This document shows, one piece after another, positions 10,567 through 20,178 of a stretch of 64,000 nt of DNA. The translations under genes were made by a program, and so were the position numbers. Source of the stretch: Yponomeuta sedellus. Taxonomy: Eukaryota > Arthropoda > Insecta > Lepidoptera > Yponomeutidae. Location: NCBI GenBank assembly GCA_934045075.1, contig OW203726.1, positions 15,381,037 through 15,445,036 on the forward strand. Reading direction: 5' to 3'. A model generated the notes under the pieces. That model was not told where the DNA came from. It did not search any database and saw only the letters and a list, made by a program, of their open reading frames with translations. Position 1 is the first letter of the stretch. Each line of letters begins with the position of its first letter.

Positions 10567-10913
10567 TTTAAAACGAACAAATGCGAGTTTATATCTGCAA
10601 GAGATTTCTCACAGCAAAACCTCAGTGCGGGAAATGCAGCTGGGAATGGTTAAACTTTCTTATGCGGAATTATTCTGGTAGTAAACTGAGCAATTAACAA
10701 TTTTCTGTCAAATATTGCGGCTACCAGAGATGTTGTTGTTACTTAGTGCAAGAAAATAAAGTCTGTGTACGTCTACTTTCAGCAGATTGCAAGCTAATCT
10801 TTTTAGAATACTTCTCTGCGTATTCTGGAATTCTCCGACGGATAATAAACATTTATGGTTTCATTTTTACAAAAAACACACTTCTTACAGTAACCTATGC
10901 ACTTCTTAGAGTT

Positions 10914-11100
10914 TCTATATCAACCCTTGTAGGTCCCCACTGCTGGGGCACGGGACTCTTCTTGCATTGCACGAAGGTTAGCCCATACTCTACCACAGGG
11001 GACAAGTCTGGACTGAAGAAGGTTTGTAGGAGGTGAGGTTTGCAGGCCTTTCTATGAGAAGTTATCAAACCGCCCGTAATACCCCTGACATGGCTCCTTA
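10914..11100 (-). mobile_element. 5S-rRNA-type SINE, 3' part, degraded
   Basis: It begins with 'ATCAACCCTTGTAGGTCCCC', the inverted 3' end of the family, followed by 'CACTGCTGGGGCACGGG'. The order matches 59543-59910, but it is much diverged and the 5S-like head is missing. Confidence 0.7.
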
Positions 11101-11261
11101 GAGTCTGTTTATTTAATCTGTTTTAGTCAGCGTTTTTTGAGTTACAAAAATTTGTTTTTGTAAATAAGGCCGTTACAATTTAAATAGTAATATTTAAAAT
11201 TTTTGATCTGCCTTAATTAATAAATTAAATAAATAGGGAGTTTAAGATGATGTTGAAAAAA
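11101..11261. other. Nothing recognised
   Basis: AT-rich, no repeat match. Confidence 0.35.
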
Positions 11262-11343
11262 ACCTTCTTCTTCTTCAGGCTATATTATGTAGTCCACTGC
11301 TGGACATAGCCATCCCCTAATGAGCGCCGTAGCGCCGTGTCTA
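11262..11343 (-). mobile_element. SINE C, 3' part
   Basis: 'CTTCTTCTTCAGGCTATATT', 'GTCCACTGCTGGACATAGCC' and 'CCCCTAATGAGCGCC' are the inverted 3' end of SINE C. Confidence 0.75.
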
Positions 11344-11429
11344 AAAATACCTTTGTTTAATAAACCTTCTTTATTTCAATATTGATGATTTTTTCAGAGA
11401 GCTACAATGAAACAAGGACACAGACCGCC

Positions 11430-11470
11430 GGTTTCTGAATTGAGAATTTCACTTACTCAATACTGAAGTA
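11430..11470 (+). mobile_element. One end of MITE A
   Basis: 'GGTTTCTGAATTGAGAATTT' followed by 'CACTTACTCAATACTGAAG' matches the MITE A left end plus the spot interrupted in the 1.6-2.3 kb copy. I find no matching right end nearby, so it is partial. Confidence 0.55.
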
Positions 11471-11884
11471 TTGTTCTGTTTCTTTAGCATTTACCACCCG
11501 AAGTAGCGAGAAAGGAAATAGAAGAAGCTCGCACTCACTCGCTATTTCGTGCCTTTTTCGTGTATTTCAGTCCTTTTGTTATATTAGTTTCATATTCCGA
11601 CTCAATATCATAACAATTGAAAACAATACTCAAATATCTGGGGCATGTATGAAATTTGTGGCCTAAGCTTGAGTTTAAATTATGTTATTTGTGGAGCATT
11701 TTGAGGCAGCAGCGGCGGCGTGCGAATGCCTGATGCATGACCGGTTGCAAATTGTAAAATGTTTCATCGCTCGCTACCGACCAGATTGGATCGAAGTGGG
11801 CTGCATGCCAGTGTCGGAACCTCTATCCGCTGTAATATCATGTGTCTAAACGGAATAATTTTAGTAGTAATAACTTTCACACAG
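11471..11884. other. Unique DNA, GC-richer at 11700-11840
   Basis: Around 11700-11840 sequence with GCAGCAGCGGCGG and several CpGs stands out. No ORF supports coding. Confidence 0.3.
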
Positions 11885-12064
11885 CCAGTTGTCCTTGTCC
11901 CAAACTAGGATACCGTGTTCTATGGTAACCAGGTAAGGACATCACAAGCTTGTGGTAATACATCGGGATTGAGGCCATTTGTTCAGATATACTGCAGCCT
12001 CCGGGGGGAATTGAATTCATGACCACCAGCATGATAACGATACCGCTTGACCAACAGGGTCAGA
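11885..12064 (-). mobile_element. tRNA-type SINE (family F2)
   Basis: On the minus strand a degenerate tRNA-like head ('GGTCAAGCGGTATCG') is followed by 'ACAAATGGCCTC', 'TGTGATGTCCTTACC' and 'GGTATCCTAGTTTGGG'. The same order is seen at 58370-58540. Confidence 0.65.
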
Positions 12065-12506
12065 CTGTAGTTTGATACTTAGTTATATCCTTGTCCCTTA
12101 TCAGGGGCACAGGATCTTCATAAAAGATCTAAATTTTTTGCGGTCTCGAAATCAAAAATAAATCTAATTTTTTTCATTAAAAACAAAACGCCAAAGCTTT
12201 AAGTTTCAAAATTAATAGATTATGTGCGGTCTTGAGCGGCAACGTCGAGGTATTCCTTAGTGGCTTTGTAGCCGCCTATTATCTTTGTTTGTAAATGTTA
12301 ATATTTACGAACCAATGTACTCAATAAAATTTTGAAGTTTTACTGTGTAAATGCTTAAGTATAAGGTATAGTTAAGAATCTAAAGATTTTTTTTATTAAA
12401 AGAAAGCAGCAGTTTGGTTCGTTCGACACCTTTCATAGGAAGCTTACAAATCGGGAGTCAAAAATTTCCGATCAACCCACTAATTTGTGATGATTGTCAA
12501 CATTGA
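12065..12506. other. AT-rich DNA, nothing recognised
   Basis: No supported feature. Confidence 0.35.
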
Positions 12507-12570
12507 ATGAACGAACGAACGAACGAACGAACGAACGAACGAACGAACGATCGAAGGAACGAACGAACGA

Positions 12571-12601
<31 letters not shown>

Positions 12602-12736
12602 AACGAACGAACGAACGAACGAACGAACGAACGAACGAACGAACGAACGAACGAACGAACGAACGAACGAACGAACGAACGAACGAACGAACGAACGAAC
12701 GAACGAACGAACGAACGAACGAATGAATGAATGAAT
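12507..12736. repeat. (GAAC)n tetranucleotide array, about 220 bp
   Basis: Nearly pure GAAC repeats with a few substitutions (near 12550 and 12600) grade into GAAT repeats at 12721-12736. It directly abuts the inverted 3' end of a LINE, so it probably grew from that LINE's simple tail. The stop-free NERT-type reading frames are an artefact of a 4-bp period. Confidence 0.95.
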
Positions 12737-12826
12737 TAATGAAAATTCTTTATTGCACTAAAACAAATATGTACAAAGGCGAGCTTAATACTAGATCGTA
12801 TTTTCTTCCAGCTAACCCACATTGGT
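12737..12826 (-). mobile_element. LINE 3' end, source of the adjacent array
   Basis: The reverse complement contains 'AGCTGGAAGAAAATACG', 'AAGCTCGCCTTTGTACATAT' and 'GTGCAATAAAGAATT'. These are the 3' UTR blocks of the LINE family seen at 7480-7670 and 25660-25780. Its tail passes into ATTC then GTTC repeats. Confidence 0.75.
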
Positions 12827-12838
12827 CGGTTTATCGAT

Positions 12839-14085
12839 ATCGATATCAACCCTTGTATGTCCCACCTGTTGGGGCACGGGGGCCGAGTCCGGGTTGGTGG
12901 AGGATTGTAAGACAGTGGGGTGCGATGCCAGATTACCTTCCCGTGTGCCCTTCCGCTTCCGTTCCTACTGATTCATCTTGAACCAGTGGGAAGGGTAAGT
13001 GGCAAGGGCCGGTGCACCCTGGGCGCTGGTCAGTAACTTCTGTTTATGGGATCTTGCTGGTCAGCGGCGAAAAATCTGGCGGGAGGGGTCGCGTGGGCCC
13101 TGTTTCACTTTGTGGAGCGGGACCCAGGCGACCAACCGAATGAAGGACCGACTGGCGGGGGCGCCGCTGCGCGTAAGCGCGCGCGCCTCGTACCAGTCGG
13201 ACCAGAGTGGCCGCCGGGACGCGGAGGGTCGGGGGACCCTCCGCCTCCATCACGGCGGGCCGGAAGGCGCCCTTGCGTGTTCCGAGGGTGCCTTCTGGCA
13301 CGGAGGGGGCCCGCGCGGTCGCTCACCGCCTTCTCTGCTTTCAGAGAAGTGCTGGTGGGCGACGTGACGGGCCTCGCGTGTGGGGCGTGTGGGGGCCAAC
13401 AGGACATTGGCCCCCATGCGCCCCAACGAGGAGGTGCGCCGCCCTCCTCTAATCCCATTGGACCACACAACAATGGGATGGAGGGGGCGGCGCGTTGGGG
13501 CGTGTGGTGGCCAAGGGGTTCGCACTTGGCCACTATGCGCTCCAACGAAGAGATGCGGCGTTCCCTCGCCCCGTCGTTCGGTCCGATGCGATGGGGCAGG
13601 GGCGCCGCCGAAGGAGTGCCCGAAAGGGCGCCCGCAGACGGGGTCGCGGAAGTGTGCGTAAGCGTCCCCGTGGCCCCGTCCTTTGCGGTGCGGAGGAACA
13701 CCCCAGGAGTTTTAGTCGGTATACCGCCCTTTTCAGGGCGGGGAGTCCGACATAACCACTGTGCTCCCCCGAGCCGGTGGTACCCGTAATTAGGGTTTCT
13801 CCTGGGTGAAAAAAAAAATAATAAAAAGGATTGTAAGACAGTGGCGGACCTTACTTTCAGAAGTTATCGAGTCGCCCATAAGGCCTCTGACATTGCTTAA
13901 CGACTGGCATTACATGGCAGCCGGCACCGACGGCTTAGCGCGGCTTGGTAAGCACCGAAGAGCTCGGGAAAATGCCACTTGCGGTGGTTACGGAACGGTC
14001 ACGCATCTTACACCTGACCGCACCTGATGTTGCTTAACACAAGTGATTGATTCCAATCACTCGGTTCGACTAGGCCACGAGCGGC
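12839..14085 (-). mobile_element. 5S-rRNA-type SINE interrupted by a GC-rich retroposon
   Basis: The SINE parts are 12839-12918 and 13827-14085, inverted. The far end carries the 5S-like head. The near end has lost about 40 bases between 'GGGGCACGGG' and 'GGCCGAGTCCGGG'. The direct repeat 'TTATCGAT' flanks the whole (12831-12838 and 14086-14093). The interruption is the 12919-13826 element, with an 18-bp TSD taken from the SINE itself. Confidence 0.85.
12919..13826 (+). mobile_element. GC-rich poly(A)-tailed retroposon (R1-like, non-autonomous or truncated)
   Basis: A 908-bp block, visibly far richer in G+C than its surroundings, is flanked by an exact 18-bp direct repeat 'AGGATTGTAAGACAGTGG' (12901-12918 and 13827-13844) and ends in an A-rich tail. 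It is therefore a non-LTR retroposition event. An internal imperfect direct repeat of about 65 bp (13383-13443 and 13494-13560) shares 'GCGCCCCAACGAGGAGGTGC'-type sequence. The last 100 bases ('GGAGTTTTAGTCGGTATACC', 'GTCCGACATAACCAC') resemble 3' ends that I associate with lepidopteran R1-clade elements; that is inference. Long ORFs on both strands are GC artefacts with no recognisable domain. Confidence 0.75.
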
Positions 14086-14093
14086 TTATCGAT

Positions 14094-14939
14094 TACAATT
14101 AGAGAAAAAAATTATAAAACACGCCCCAGGCCTGTGCAGTGCAAGTGTGCATATCAACTATCCTGATTATTTGCTCGGCAACATAATATGCTGAAACAAG
14201 GCCGTATCTATTTCTGCACTGGATATTTACTGGCCTTTGAAGAACCTAATTATTTACCGAGTAATCCTGCAGTTACAAATTGTCCGTAGCTGAATGCAAA
14301 AAATCACCGAGAACAGTGATAGTAATTTATGAAGGGAGGTCGATACTAATATATCTTCCAACAAACCAATACAACAATAAACAAGGTGTATTTTTTGCCA
14401 ACAAATGCCATTTGGTGGATTTATGCTTCATTGCGAAACAAGTCATTCTTTATTTTGCTTGGATTTTACCTTTACAATCCAGTTTTGTAGGCTCGTGTGT
14501 CACTTCGACTCTAGACCTTGTTTGTAAGGGATAAGGCTTTTTTTGTAGTGTTGACGCTCGTTCTATGGTAATGGCCCCTGGAACACCAGTATTGAGCTGA
14601 ATGTTGTCGTTGGGGACATATATTTCAATAATTTCGTAGCCACTGTCACAAATAAATCGTTCTCGTAGATACATTTTCATGTATGTTACAGATAAGATGA
14701 ACACTCTTCCCAGTGTTTTCCATTTCTCAACAGTGTTGTACACCACACAATTTATTATTGAATTATCACTATACCTAAAAATAATCCCTCTTAAGTTTCG
14801 TCGAAGAAGAAGAAGAAGTTTTGTTGTACTTTACTACAACCTCATAGTTATTTTACTGTTTTCACCGGCGTGTTCTAGATTTAACAGTCACACGATATTA
14901 GGTATTTCGTGTTTATCACAACACTGCTAATTTAGTGAA
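14094..14939. other. Unique AT-rich DNA, nothing recognised
   Basis: Short ORFs on both strands only. None shows a domain. Confidence 0.35.
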
Positions 14940-15110
14940 GGCTAGGAACTTGGCACGTGCAGGCATGCGATGAATGATGAATGTTGATGAAGCGAAAGTA
15001 GTTAGTCAAGATTGTGAAAAGTTGCAAATCTTGATCTCTGCTTATCCCTCCAGGGTACAGGCGTGCGTTTATGTGCTGTATGTGACGGGCAGACTTATGC
15101 TGAGTACCCT
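14940..15110 (+). mobile_element. RTE-type LINE 3' end fragment
   Basis: It encodes a degraded RTE C-terminal tail ('VDEAKVVSQDCEK', 'ISAYPSRVQ') and a 'CTGCTTATCCCTCCAGGGTA' 3' motif that matches the minus-strand copies at 57775 and 58912. Confidence 0.65.
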
Positions 15111-16408
15111 TTTCTTGCCTGATTATCATAGAGTATCCCAGTTTAGAACTACCACTAGCGATTGTGTACATTACAGCCATTTAAAATATAACTCAAAAAT
15201 TAAAAGTTTCATATATACTATGCTGCTACTACGCTGATCTTCTTCTTCTTAGCGTGGCAATAGCAAGCCATTGTGATGAAAGGATTTGCCAATCAGCGTT
15301 AAGTAGTCACTGATTGTTGCCCAGGGTGCGCCAAACGTACGTCGTTCGGGGAGGCTCCATTAATGCACCCCCTGCTGATGATAACTTTGGTTATTAATAT
15401 TAATTTATTTTGTATTTTAATCATGAAGATATTAACCTCAGTATAGCTAACTCAAGTTTTTTTTTATGTTGAATAATCGAATAGTTATTAGAAAAGATGA
15501 AAGTAACGTAAGTATCTACCTATTTAGTGGAGCAATGGTACCAGGTTGACGAGGGTACCAAAGTACTTACCAAAAATAAATCAATCACTCAAATAGCTGG
15601 TACTGATTGAACGGACTGTTACAAAAGCGACGACGCTGTAAAAAGACAGCCGCTAAACTAAAATCGCTGATCGAAATAATCTGAAGCATTTGAGCGAAGA
15701 CTTATACTATAGTATGAGTCATATAATTATCTGATATAAAATCATTTATATAATGCACATTTTCCTGTTTAGAACGATAAATTTTCAAGGGCTGCGATGT
15801 TGGAGTATTGAGTAAGTAATATTGTGATTGAAAAATTGCATTTTGGGAAATTACTCGTAGAGTATGAAATCTGTTTGTAAAACCAAAACTCTAAAATACA
15901 TTCGTATTTTACAAATAAGGATCCTTACACATAGTCACGATACGACGTATGGTTTTACTCTGCTCTTAATACCATGTCATTCTTTAAACTAGTGTGCCAT
16001 TCCAAAGTGCAAGCATACTACTGCGCTAATATTCGTAGCATTGGATGCGACTACTTAGCTGGGATTACTTTGTATTTCCAACAAAAGCTAAAGTAAAAAA
16101 ATACTGCCTCTATATCCAAAGAAAGACGTGAAAAAAGTTCATAGCGGCTGCGAAGGAAAGTTTCGATACTTCGGCAAGACAATATTGATGGTTTAATTAA
16201 GCACTCGCCGGCCGGAAACTTGTGTTGCGTTGTGCTCCCGAGGTTTTTGCGGTCCTCCGAGAATGTAGGCAGTTCCTGTGGAATTTGTAATTAAGGGACC
16301 GGGGCGTCTCGAAGGAGTAAGCAAATCTGCTTACGAACCTTTCGAAAGTCCGATTATCCGATCCGAAAGTTCGTTGCCGCTAACGAATGTAAACATCGCC
16401 GTTTAGAG
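15111..16408. other. Unique DNA; GC-richer near 16200-16400
   Basis: A 'CTTCTTCTTCTT' stretch at 15238 is followed by unclassified sequence. 16200-16400 is GC-richer with several CpGs but has no ORF. Confidence 0.3.
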
Positions 16409-16618
16409 CACAATAATTCCAGTTCTGCGTCGTGATTATGTAACTTCTAACGTATACATCTGTGTCTTCTTCTTCAGGCTATATTATGTAGTCCACTGCT
16501 GGACTTAGACTTTCCCTAATGAGCGCCATAGCGGCCTGTCTTCATACATCTGTGTGCGAAAGTGGAAACTCTGCTTAACTCTGCTCTATATATATCAGGC
16601 ACAATACATGTATATCGC
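16409..16618 (+). mobile_element. MITE B, left part (duplicate copy), with SINE C insertion
   Basis: 16409-16620 matches 16978-17095 ('AATTCCAGTTCTGCGTCG', 'GATTATGTAACTT'), including bases outside the MITE end, so the two are a segmental duplication. An inverted SINE C piece (about 16462-16545, with 'CATCTGTG' on both sides) interrupts it. Confidence 0.7.
16462..16545 (-). mobile_element. SINE C, 3' part, inside MITE B
   Basis: 'CTTCTTCAGGCTATATTATG', 'GTCCACTGCTGGAC' and 'TAATGAGCGCC'. It is flanked by an 'ACATCTGTG' repeat (about 16454 and 16545). Confidence 0.75.
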
Positions 16619-16976
16619 TCGTAGCCCCGGCTGCCTGAGTGACCTTAAACGATCACGAAAGTTAAGCAACAAAGGGCGCGCTCAGTGCATGGATAGTAAA
16701 CCGTCTATGACTAACGCTAGTGGCATTTTTCCAAGCGGTTCCGTGCTTTGCAAGGCACGTTAAGCAGTTGTTGCTGGCTGCCGTAGACAGATGGCCAAGT
16801 CGTTAAGCCAAGTCAGAGGCCTTAGGGTTGCTTGAAAACTTCTGACGGTAAGACCAGCCACTAGTCTTGCAATCCTCCACTAATCCGGACTCGGTGCCGT
16901 GGTGGAGTATGGCCTATACCTTTCTCAGGGAAGAGACCCGTGCCCATTTGTGGGGAAATAATGAGTTGATTATGAT
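16617..16976 (+). mobile_element. 5S-rRNA-type SINE, variant B
   Basis: 'GATCACGAAAGTTAAGCAAC' followed by 'AGGGCGCGCTCAGTGCATGG' aligns with the internal promoter region of insect 5S rRNA. The body ('GGCACGTTAAGCAGTTGTTG', 'AAGCCAAGTCAGAGGCC') and end ('GAGTTGATTATGATGA') match 40063-40412. It sits between the two MITE B copies. Confidence 0.8.
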
Positions 16977-16984
16977 GAATTCCA

Positions 16985-17240
16985 GTTCTGCGTCGCGATT
17001 ATGTAACTTTTAACGTATACATCTGTGTGCGAAAATGGAATCTCTGTTTTACTTTGCTCTATGTATTCAGGCCCAATAGATGTATATCACTGATAGTGGA
17101 AATCGCATTTCTGTCGCATATAAGACGTTACAATGATATTGAGACACATACGTTACAGTTCGACGAAGTCCAGTAGATATTTCGTTTTTGGACACAGATG
17201 TAGGTATTCGTTAAAAGTTACATAATCAATGCGCAGTTTT
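16985..17240. mobile_element. MITE B, with about 45-bp TIRs
   Basis: 'CTGCGTCGCGATTATGTAAC' at the left and, at the right, 'GTTACATAATCAATGCGCAG' are inverted repeats that extend to 'ACATCTGTGT' / 'ACACAGATGT'. The interior has no ORF. The left half is also present at 16409-16620. Confidence 0.75.
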
Positions 17241-17458
17241 TATTTCATAGAGTTTTTTGGATACTGTTTTTGTTAAATGACTTAGCTAACACATTGGATC
17301 ATAAAACTGAATAGGCTAGAACTACGTATCGGCAGAAAATTATTTTGGCAATCTTGTCTTTTTTCTTACAAGAAAGTATTTGAATGTAAACATTCAAGAT
17401 TTTGTCAAAAATATTGAAATATATTGATTTACCTGCAGGAATAGACAGGTTCCGTATT
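17241..17458. other. Nothing recognised
   Basis: AT-rich, no repeat match. Confidence 0.3.
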
Positions 17459-17700
17459 TAGCTTTGGAACAGTGTCTCAGGTGCTGAGAGTTAAAACTTG
17501 TGGTCGTGGGTTTGAACCCGTGCATGTACTAATGACCTTATTTGCTAAGTTATCTATATTTGTGAAATTATAGTAGCAATATCACTCCCTAACCGTGAAG
17601 AAAAACCTCGTGAGGAAACCTGAGTGCCTAAGGTATTGGCAACACTGTAAAAAAATGTTGTGTGTAATGGCTTGTATTTGAATCAAATGTTAGTTTAAAA
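17459..17700 (+). mobile_element. tRNA-headed SINE (D-like) with AT-rich 3' module
   Basis: 'GGTCGTGGGTTTGAACCC' resembles a B box/T-arm. It is followed by 'GAAATTATAGTAGCAATATC' and 'GAGGAAACCTGAGTGCC', as in SINE D. The last about 60 bases (17637-17695, 'GGCAACACTGTAAAAAAATG' to 'TTGAATCAAATGTTAGT') reappear inverted at 19637-19695. Confidence 0.65.
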
Positions 17701-17804
17701 CATAACAATTATGTTGTGAAGTGTGAATTACTATGCCTACTAACTAGGAGATTGCAGTGATGTTTTTGTTTATGTAATATGGTAAAAGAGATAGATGAAT
17801 TGAT

Positions 17805-18147
17805 TTGATGAAAAGCTTAACTATGATTACGATACAAACAATATGCCACTCTTCAAGAGAAACGTTGTATGTTTTGCGTGACAAGTTCAGACGTCGCATT
17901 ATTTCTCGTCATGGTGACATTAACTGGCCGACAAGGTCATGCGATATCACGCCATTACAGTTTTTTTCTGTGGGTTTTCTTAAGAGGCGGGCTTTTTTAT
18001 ATAGACAAACCGGCAACGTTGGAGCACATAAAAACTAACATCCAACGATTGGTAGCTGAAATATCACCGAAAACGTGCAAAAATATCTTAAAAAAATACC
18101 CTGAAAAGAATCGGCTCCTGTGGAATATCCAGGGAGGAATCCATTAA
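17805..18147 (+). pseudogene. mariner/Tc1-type transposase C-terminal relic
   Basis: Two overlapping plus frames together read like the C-terminal catalytic part of a mariner-like DDE transposase. The first frame gives 'ISRHGDINWPTRSCDITP' (the last Asp of the catalytic triad lies in 'CDITP'), then 'LQFF'. From about 17965 the second frame continues with 'SFFLWVFL', 'DKPATLEHIKTNIQ' and 'LWNIQGG'. The known family pattern is 'CDLTPLDFFLWG', then a Lys/Pro-Ala-Thr segment. A frameshift separates the two halves and the N-terminal two-thirds is missing, so it is dead. It could have been mobilised only by a relative. The 3' flank is disrupted by a SINE from about 18190. Confidence 0.75.
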
Positions 18148-18189
18148 TTTTAAATGAGAAACACGTAACATTTTATTAGGAAATGATGA

Positions 18190-18445
18190 TATCAACCGAT
18201 GATATCAAATGATGATTTGTCCCCTCTGCTGGGGTCCGAGTCTCTAACTGCATCGTAGCAAAGTTAGGCCATTCTCCACCACGGCGGCCTAGTCAGGGTT
18301 GGTGGAGGATTGTAAGACAGTGGCGGGCCTTACTGTTAGAAGTTGTCAGGCCGCCCATAAGGCCTCTGACATGGCGTAACGACTGCCATTACATGAAAGC
18401 CTGCACCATCGACTTAACGTTCTCGCGAAGCACGGAAGCGTTCAT
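18190..18445 (-). mobile_element. 5S-rRNA-type SINE, 5'-truncated
   Basis: The inverted body includes 'GGTGGAGGATTGTAAGACAG', 'CCGCCCATAAGGCCTCTGAC' and 'CGACTGCCATTACATGAAAG', and stops before the 5S head. It follows the mariner relic. Confidence 0.8.
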
Positions 18446-18879
18446 TAGCAAATTAATAACTGGTAACATTTTGCATAGGGCGGTTTTTCTTTTAATGTAA
18501 GTTAGGAAACTCAAATTGGATCACCCTATGTTAGTAAAGATACTTAGCTACTCTCTCTCTATTATTATTAAGATATTTGATAGCTATCATTCCTTAATTG
18601 GTTTGTTACAGTAAAACCGAAATGTTATGGCTTCAAGGAGAGCGGAGGGAGGAGAATCTTTAGATCTCAATTATGCGCGACGGTAAAATAGGGAACGCAA
18701 TCTGTCAAATTTTGAGGCACAAAGGGCAACCCTATAACTATGTAATTACGTAAGATGATACTCGATAGACTTTTGTTTCGATATTTACCAATCGTATTAA
18801 ACGGAACTGCGGTGTGTTTAAAAGTTACGCGATCGCTGAAAACTTTACCACTAACAATTTTTTTCCAAGTAATCTATAT
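18446..18879. other. Unique AT-rich DNA
   Basis: 'CTCAAATTGGATCACCCTAT' at about 18511 could be a mariner-type terminal sequence, as similar words occur at 6870 and 19690, but no pair was found. Confidence 0.3.
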
Positions 18880-18955
18880 GCGTTGCGCAGCAGGGCACAG
18901 GCCTTCTCTCAGAAAGAGAGTGCATGGGCTTAATTACCACGCGTGCCCATAAATG
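18880..18955 (-). mobile_element. SINE D, 3' part
   Basis: The reverse complement reads 'GCACGCGTGGTAATTAAGCC' and 'AGAGAAGGCCTGTGCCCTGC', the end blocks of family D. Confidence 0.6.
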
Positions 18956-19048
18956 TTTTAATTCAACATGGCCTTGTGATGTTGTAAAACTTTTAATAAA
19001 TAATAAAACTGGAAGGACTTCAACTTTGTACTTTATTTAAATGTGTTT

Positions 19049-19348
19049 ACACTATTTTTATTTTTAATGCACTAACCCGTGCTAAGGAACAAATTTAAAA
19101 ACCTATTTAGAGGCTAAAAATTTCACCCATGCCGGGATTCGAACCCGCAACCTCTGGCTATCCGTACCAGCGCTCTACCAATTGAGCCAATGGGCGACTC
19201 ACGACATCAGTGAAATTTCGAACCTCTTTACGTTCGTGCGTGAGTCGCCCATTGGCTCAATTGGTAGAGCGCTGGTACGGATAGCCAGAGGTTGCGGGTT
19301 CGAATCCCGGCATGGGTGAATTTTTTAGCCTCTAAATAGGTTTTTAAA
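19049..19348 (-). mobile_element. Unit A retroposon, large palindrome (inverted tRNA-like arms)
   Basis: The two arms (about 19094-19199 and 19240-19345) are almost exact reverse complements over about 105-110 bp and meet at a short loop (19200-19239). Each carries a full tRNA-like cloverleaf: A-box 'TGGCTCAATTGGTAGAGC', anticodon stem-loop around 'GGTACGGATAGCC', T-arm 'GGTTGCGGGTTCGAATCCC'. Both share the same private bases. The left end starts with the A-rich tail and 'TTTTTAATGCACTAACCCG', and the right end finishes in 'AGGTTTTTAAA'. One 12-bp TSD, 'TTAAATGTGTTT' (19037-19048 and 19349-19360), encloses the whole, so it was inserted as one unit. Confidence 0.85.
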
Positions 19349-19361
19349 TTAAATGTGTTTG

Positions 19362-19561
19362 TTTATTCTATTTAAAGTTTAAACAGAAAACTGGATAAAA
19401 ACAGAATAAGCTGGTAAAAATAGTCAGGTCTAGTCGAAATGTGAAGTAGTAATGCTAAAAATTAGAGAAATCACAAAAATGATTGACGCAATTAAAAATT
19501 TTTGAAAATGATAAACAGAATAAAAGAAATATAAAAAAAATGGTGTAAAGAAATTTGCACC
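19362..19561. other. AT-rich DNA, nothing recognised
   Basis: No supported feature. Confidence 0.3.
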
Positions 19562-19635
19562 GTTACAGCCTAACCATCCTACGATGCAGAGACCCATGCC
19601 CCTGCAGTGGGGACATACAAGGGTTGATATTGAAA
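19562..19635 (+). mobile_element. 5S-rRNA-type SINE, 3' end fragment
   Basis: 'GCCTAACCATCCTACGATGC', 'CCTGCAGTGGGGACATACAA' and 'GGGTTGATAT' are the last about 75 bases of the family. Confidence 0.75.
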
Positions 19636-19636
19636 C

Positions 19637-19695
19637 TAACATTTGATTCAAATACAAGACATTACACAAAACATTTTTTACAGTGTTGCCAACAA
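19637..19695 (-). repeat. Inverted copy of the SINE 3' module at 17637-17695
   Basis: 'ACTAACATTTGATTCAAATA' to 'TTTTTTACAGTGTTGCC' is the reverse complement of 17637-17695. The rest of that SINE is absent here. Confidence 0.7.
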
Positions 19696-19699
19696 AGAA

Positions 19700-20046
19700 A
19701 ACCCAATTTGGATCATCCTTCATAATTGCAAAGACTCTGTACCTAGCACTTACTTGAGATTATTGTGTTGTCAATTAGAAAAACATTTCGGTGCTGCAGA
19801 AATCGTACAATGGATAATTAACGTACCGAAAATTCAAGGCACAATAATGAAATAAAACAATAACAGAAATAAAAGATCTGAAGAAGTGAAGAAAGATAAA
19901 ATAAGATCTTGTCGGGTTCGCTTATAATTAATTCAATAATTGTGGTTTATAAAATGTCTCGGCTGTACTTTCATAAAACACTGAATGAACCGTTTGATAA
20001 ATAGGTAAGATAGAGCGTTTTTTTGTGTATTTGTAAAAAAAATATT
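19700..20046. other. AT-rich DNA, nothing recognised
   Basis: No supported feature; short ORFs only. Confidence 0.3.
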
Positions 20047-20167
20047 GGGCCGTTTCGGAATTGAGATTTTCACGAAATAAATACTTAAGTAACGTTCTGT
20101 TACGCTCTTTACTAACAAGTTTCAAGAGAGAATTATCTAGAGAAATTCTCAATTTAGAAACTGGCCC
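20047..20167. mobile_element. MITE A, short uninterrupted copy
   Basis: 121 bp with inverted ends ('GGGCCGTTTCGGAATTGAGA' and 'CAATTTAGAAACTGGCCC'). Its middle gives the empty-site reference for the interrupted copy at 1629-2328. Confidence 0.7.
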
Positions 20168-20178
20168 TGTCTATTAGG

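Noticed and set aside
12494..12734. NERT-repeat ORFs
   Set aside because: Artefact of the (GAAC)n array.
13046..13789. 247-aa and opposing 198-aa ORFs in the GC-rich retroposon
   Set aside because: High GC removes stops on both strands. No domain, several overlapping frames equally open.
19240..19320. Functional tRNA gene
   Set aside because: The cloverleaf is good but position 33 is not U in the fold I draw, it is part of a palindromic retroposon with TSD, and many degenerate relatives exist.
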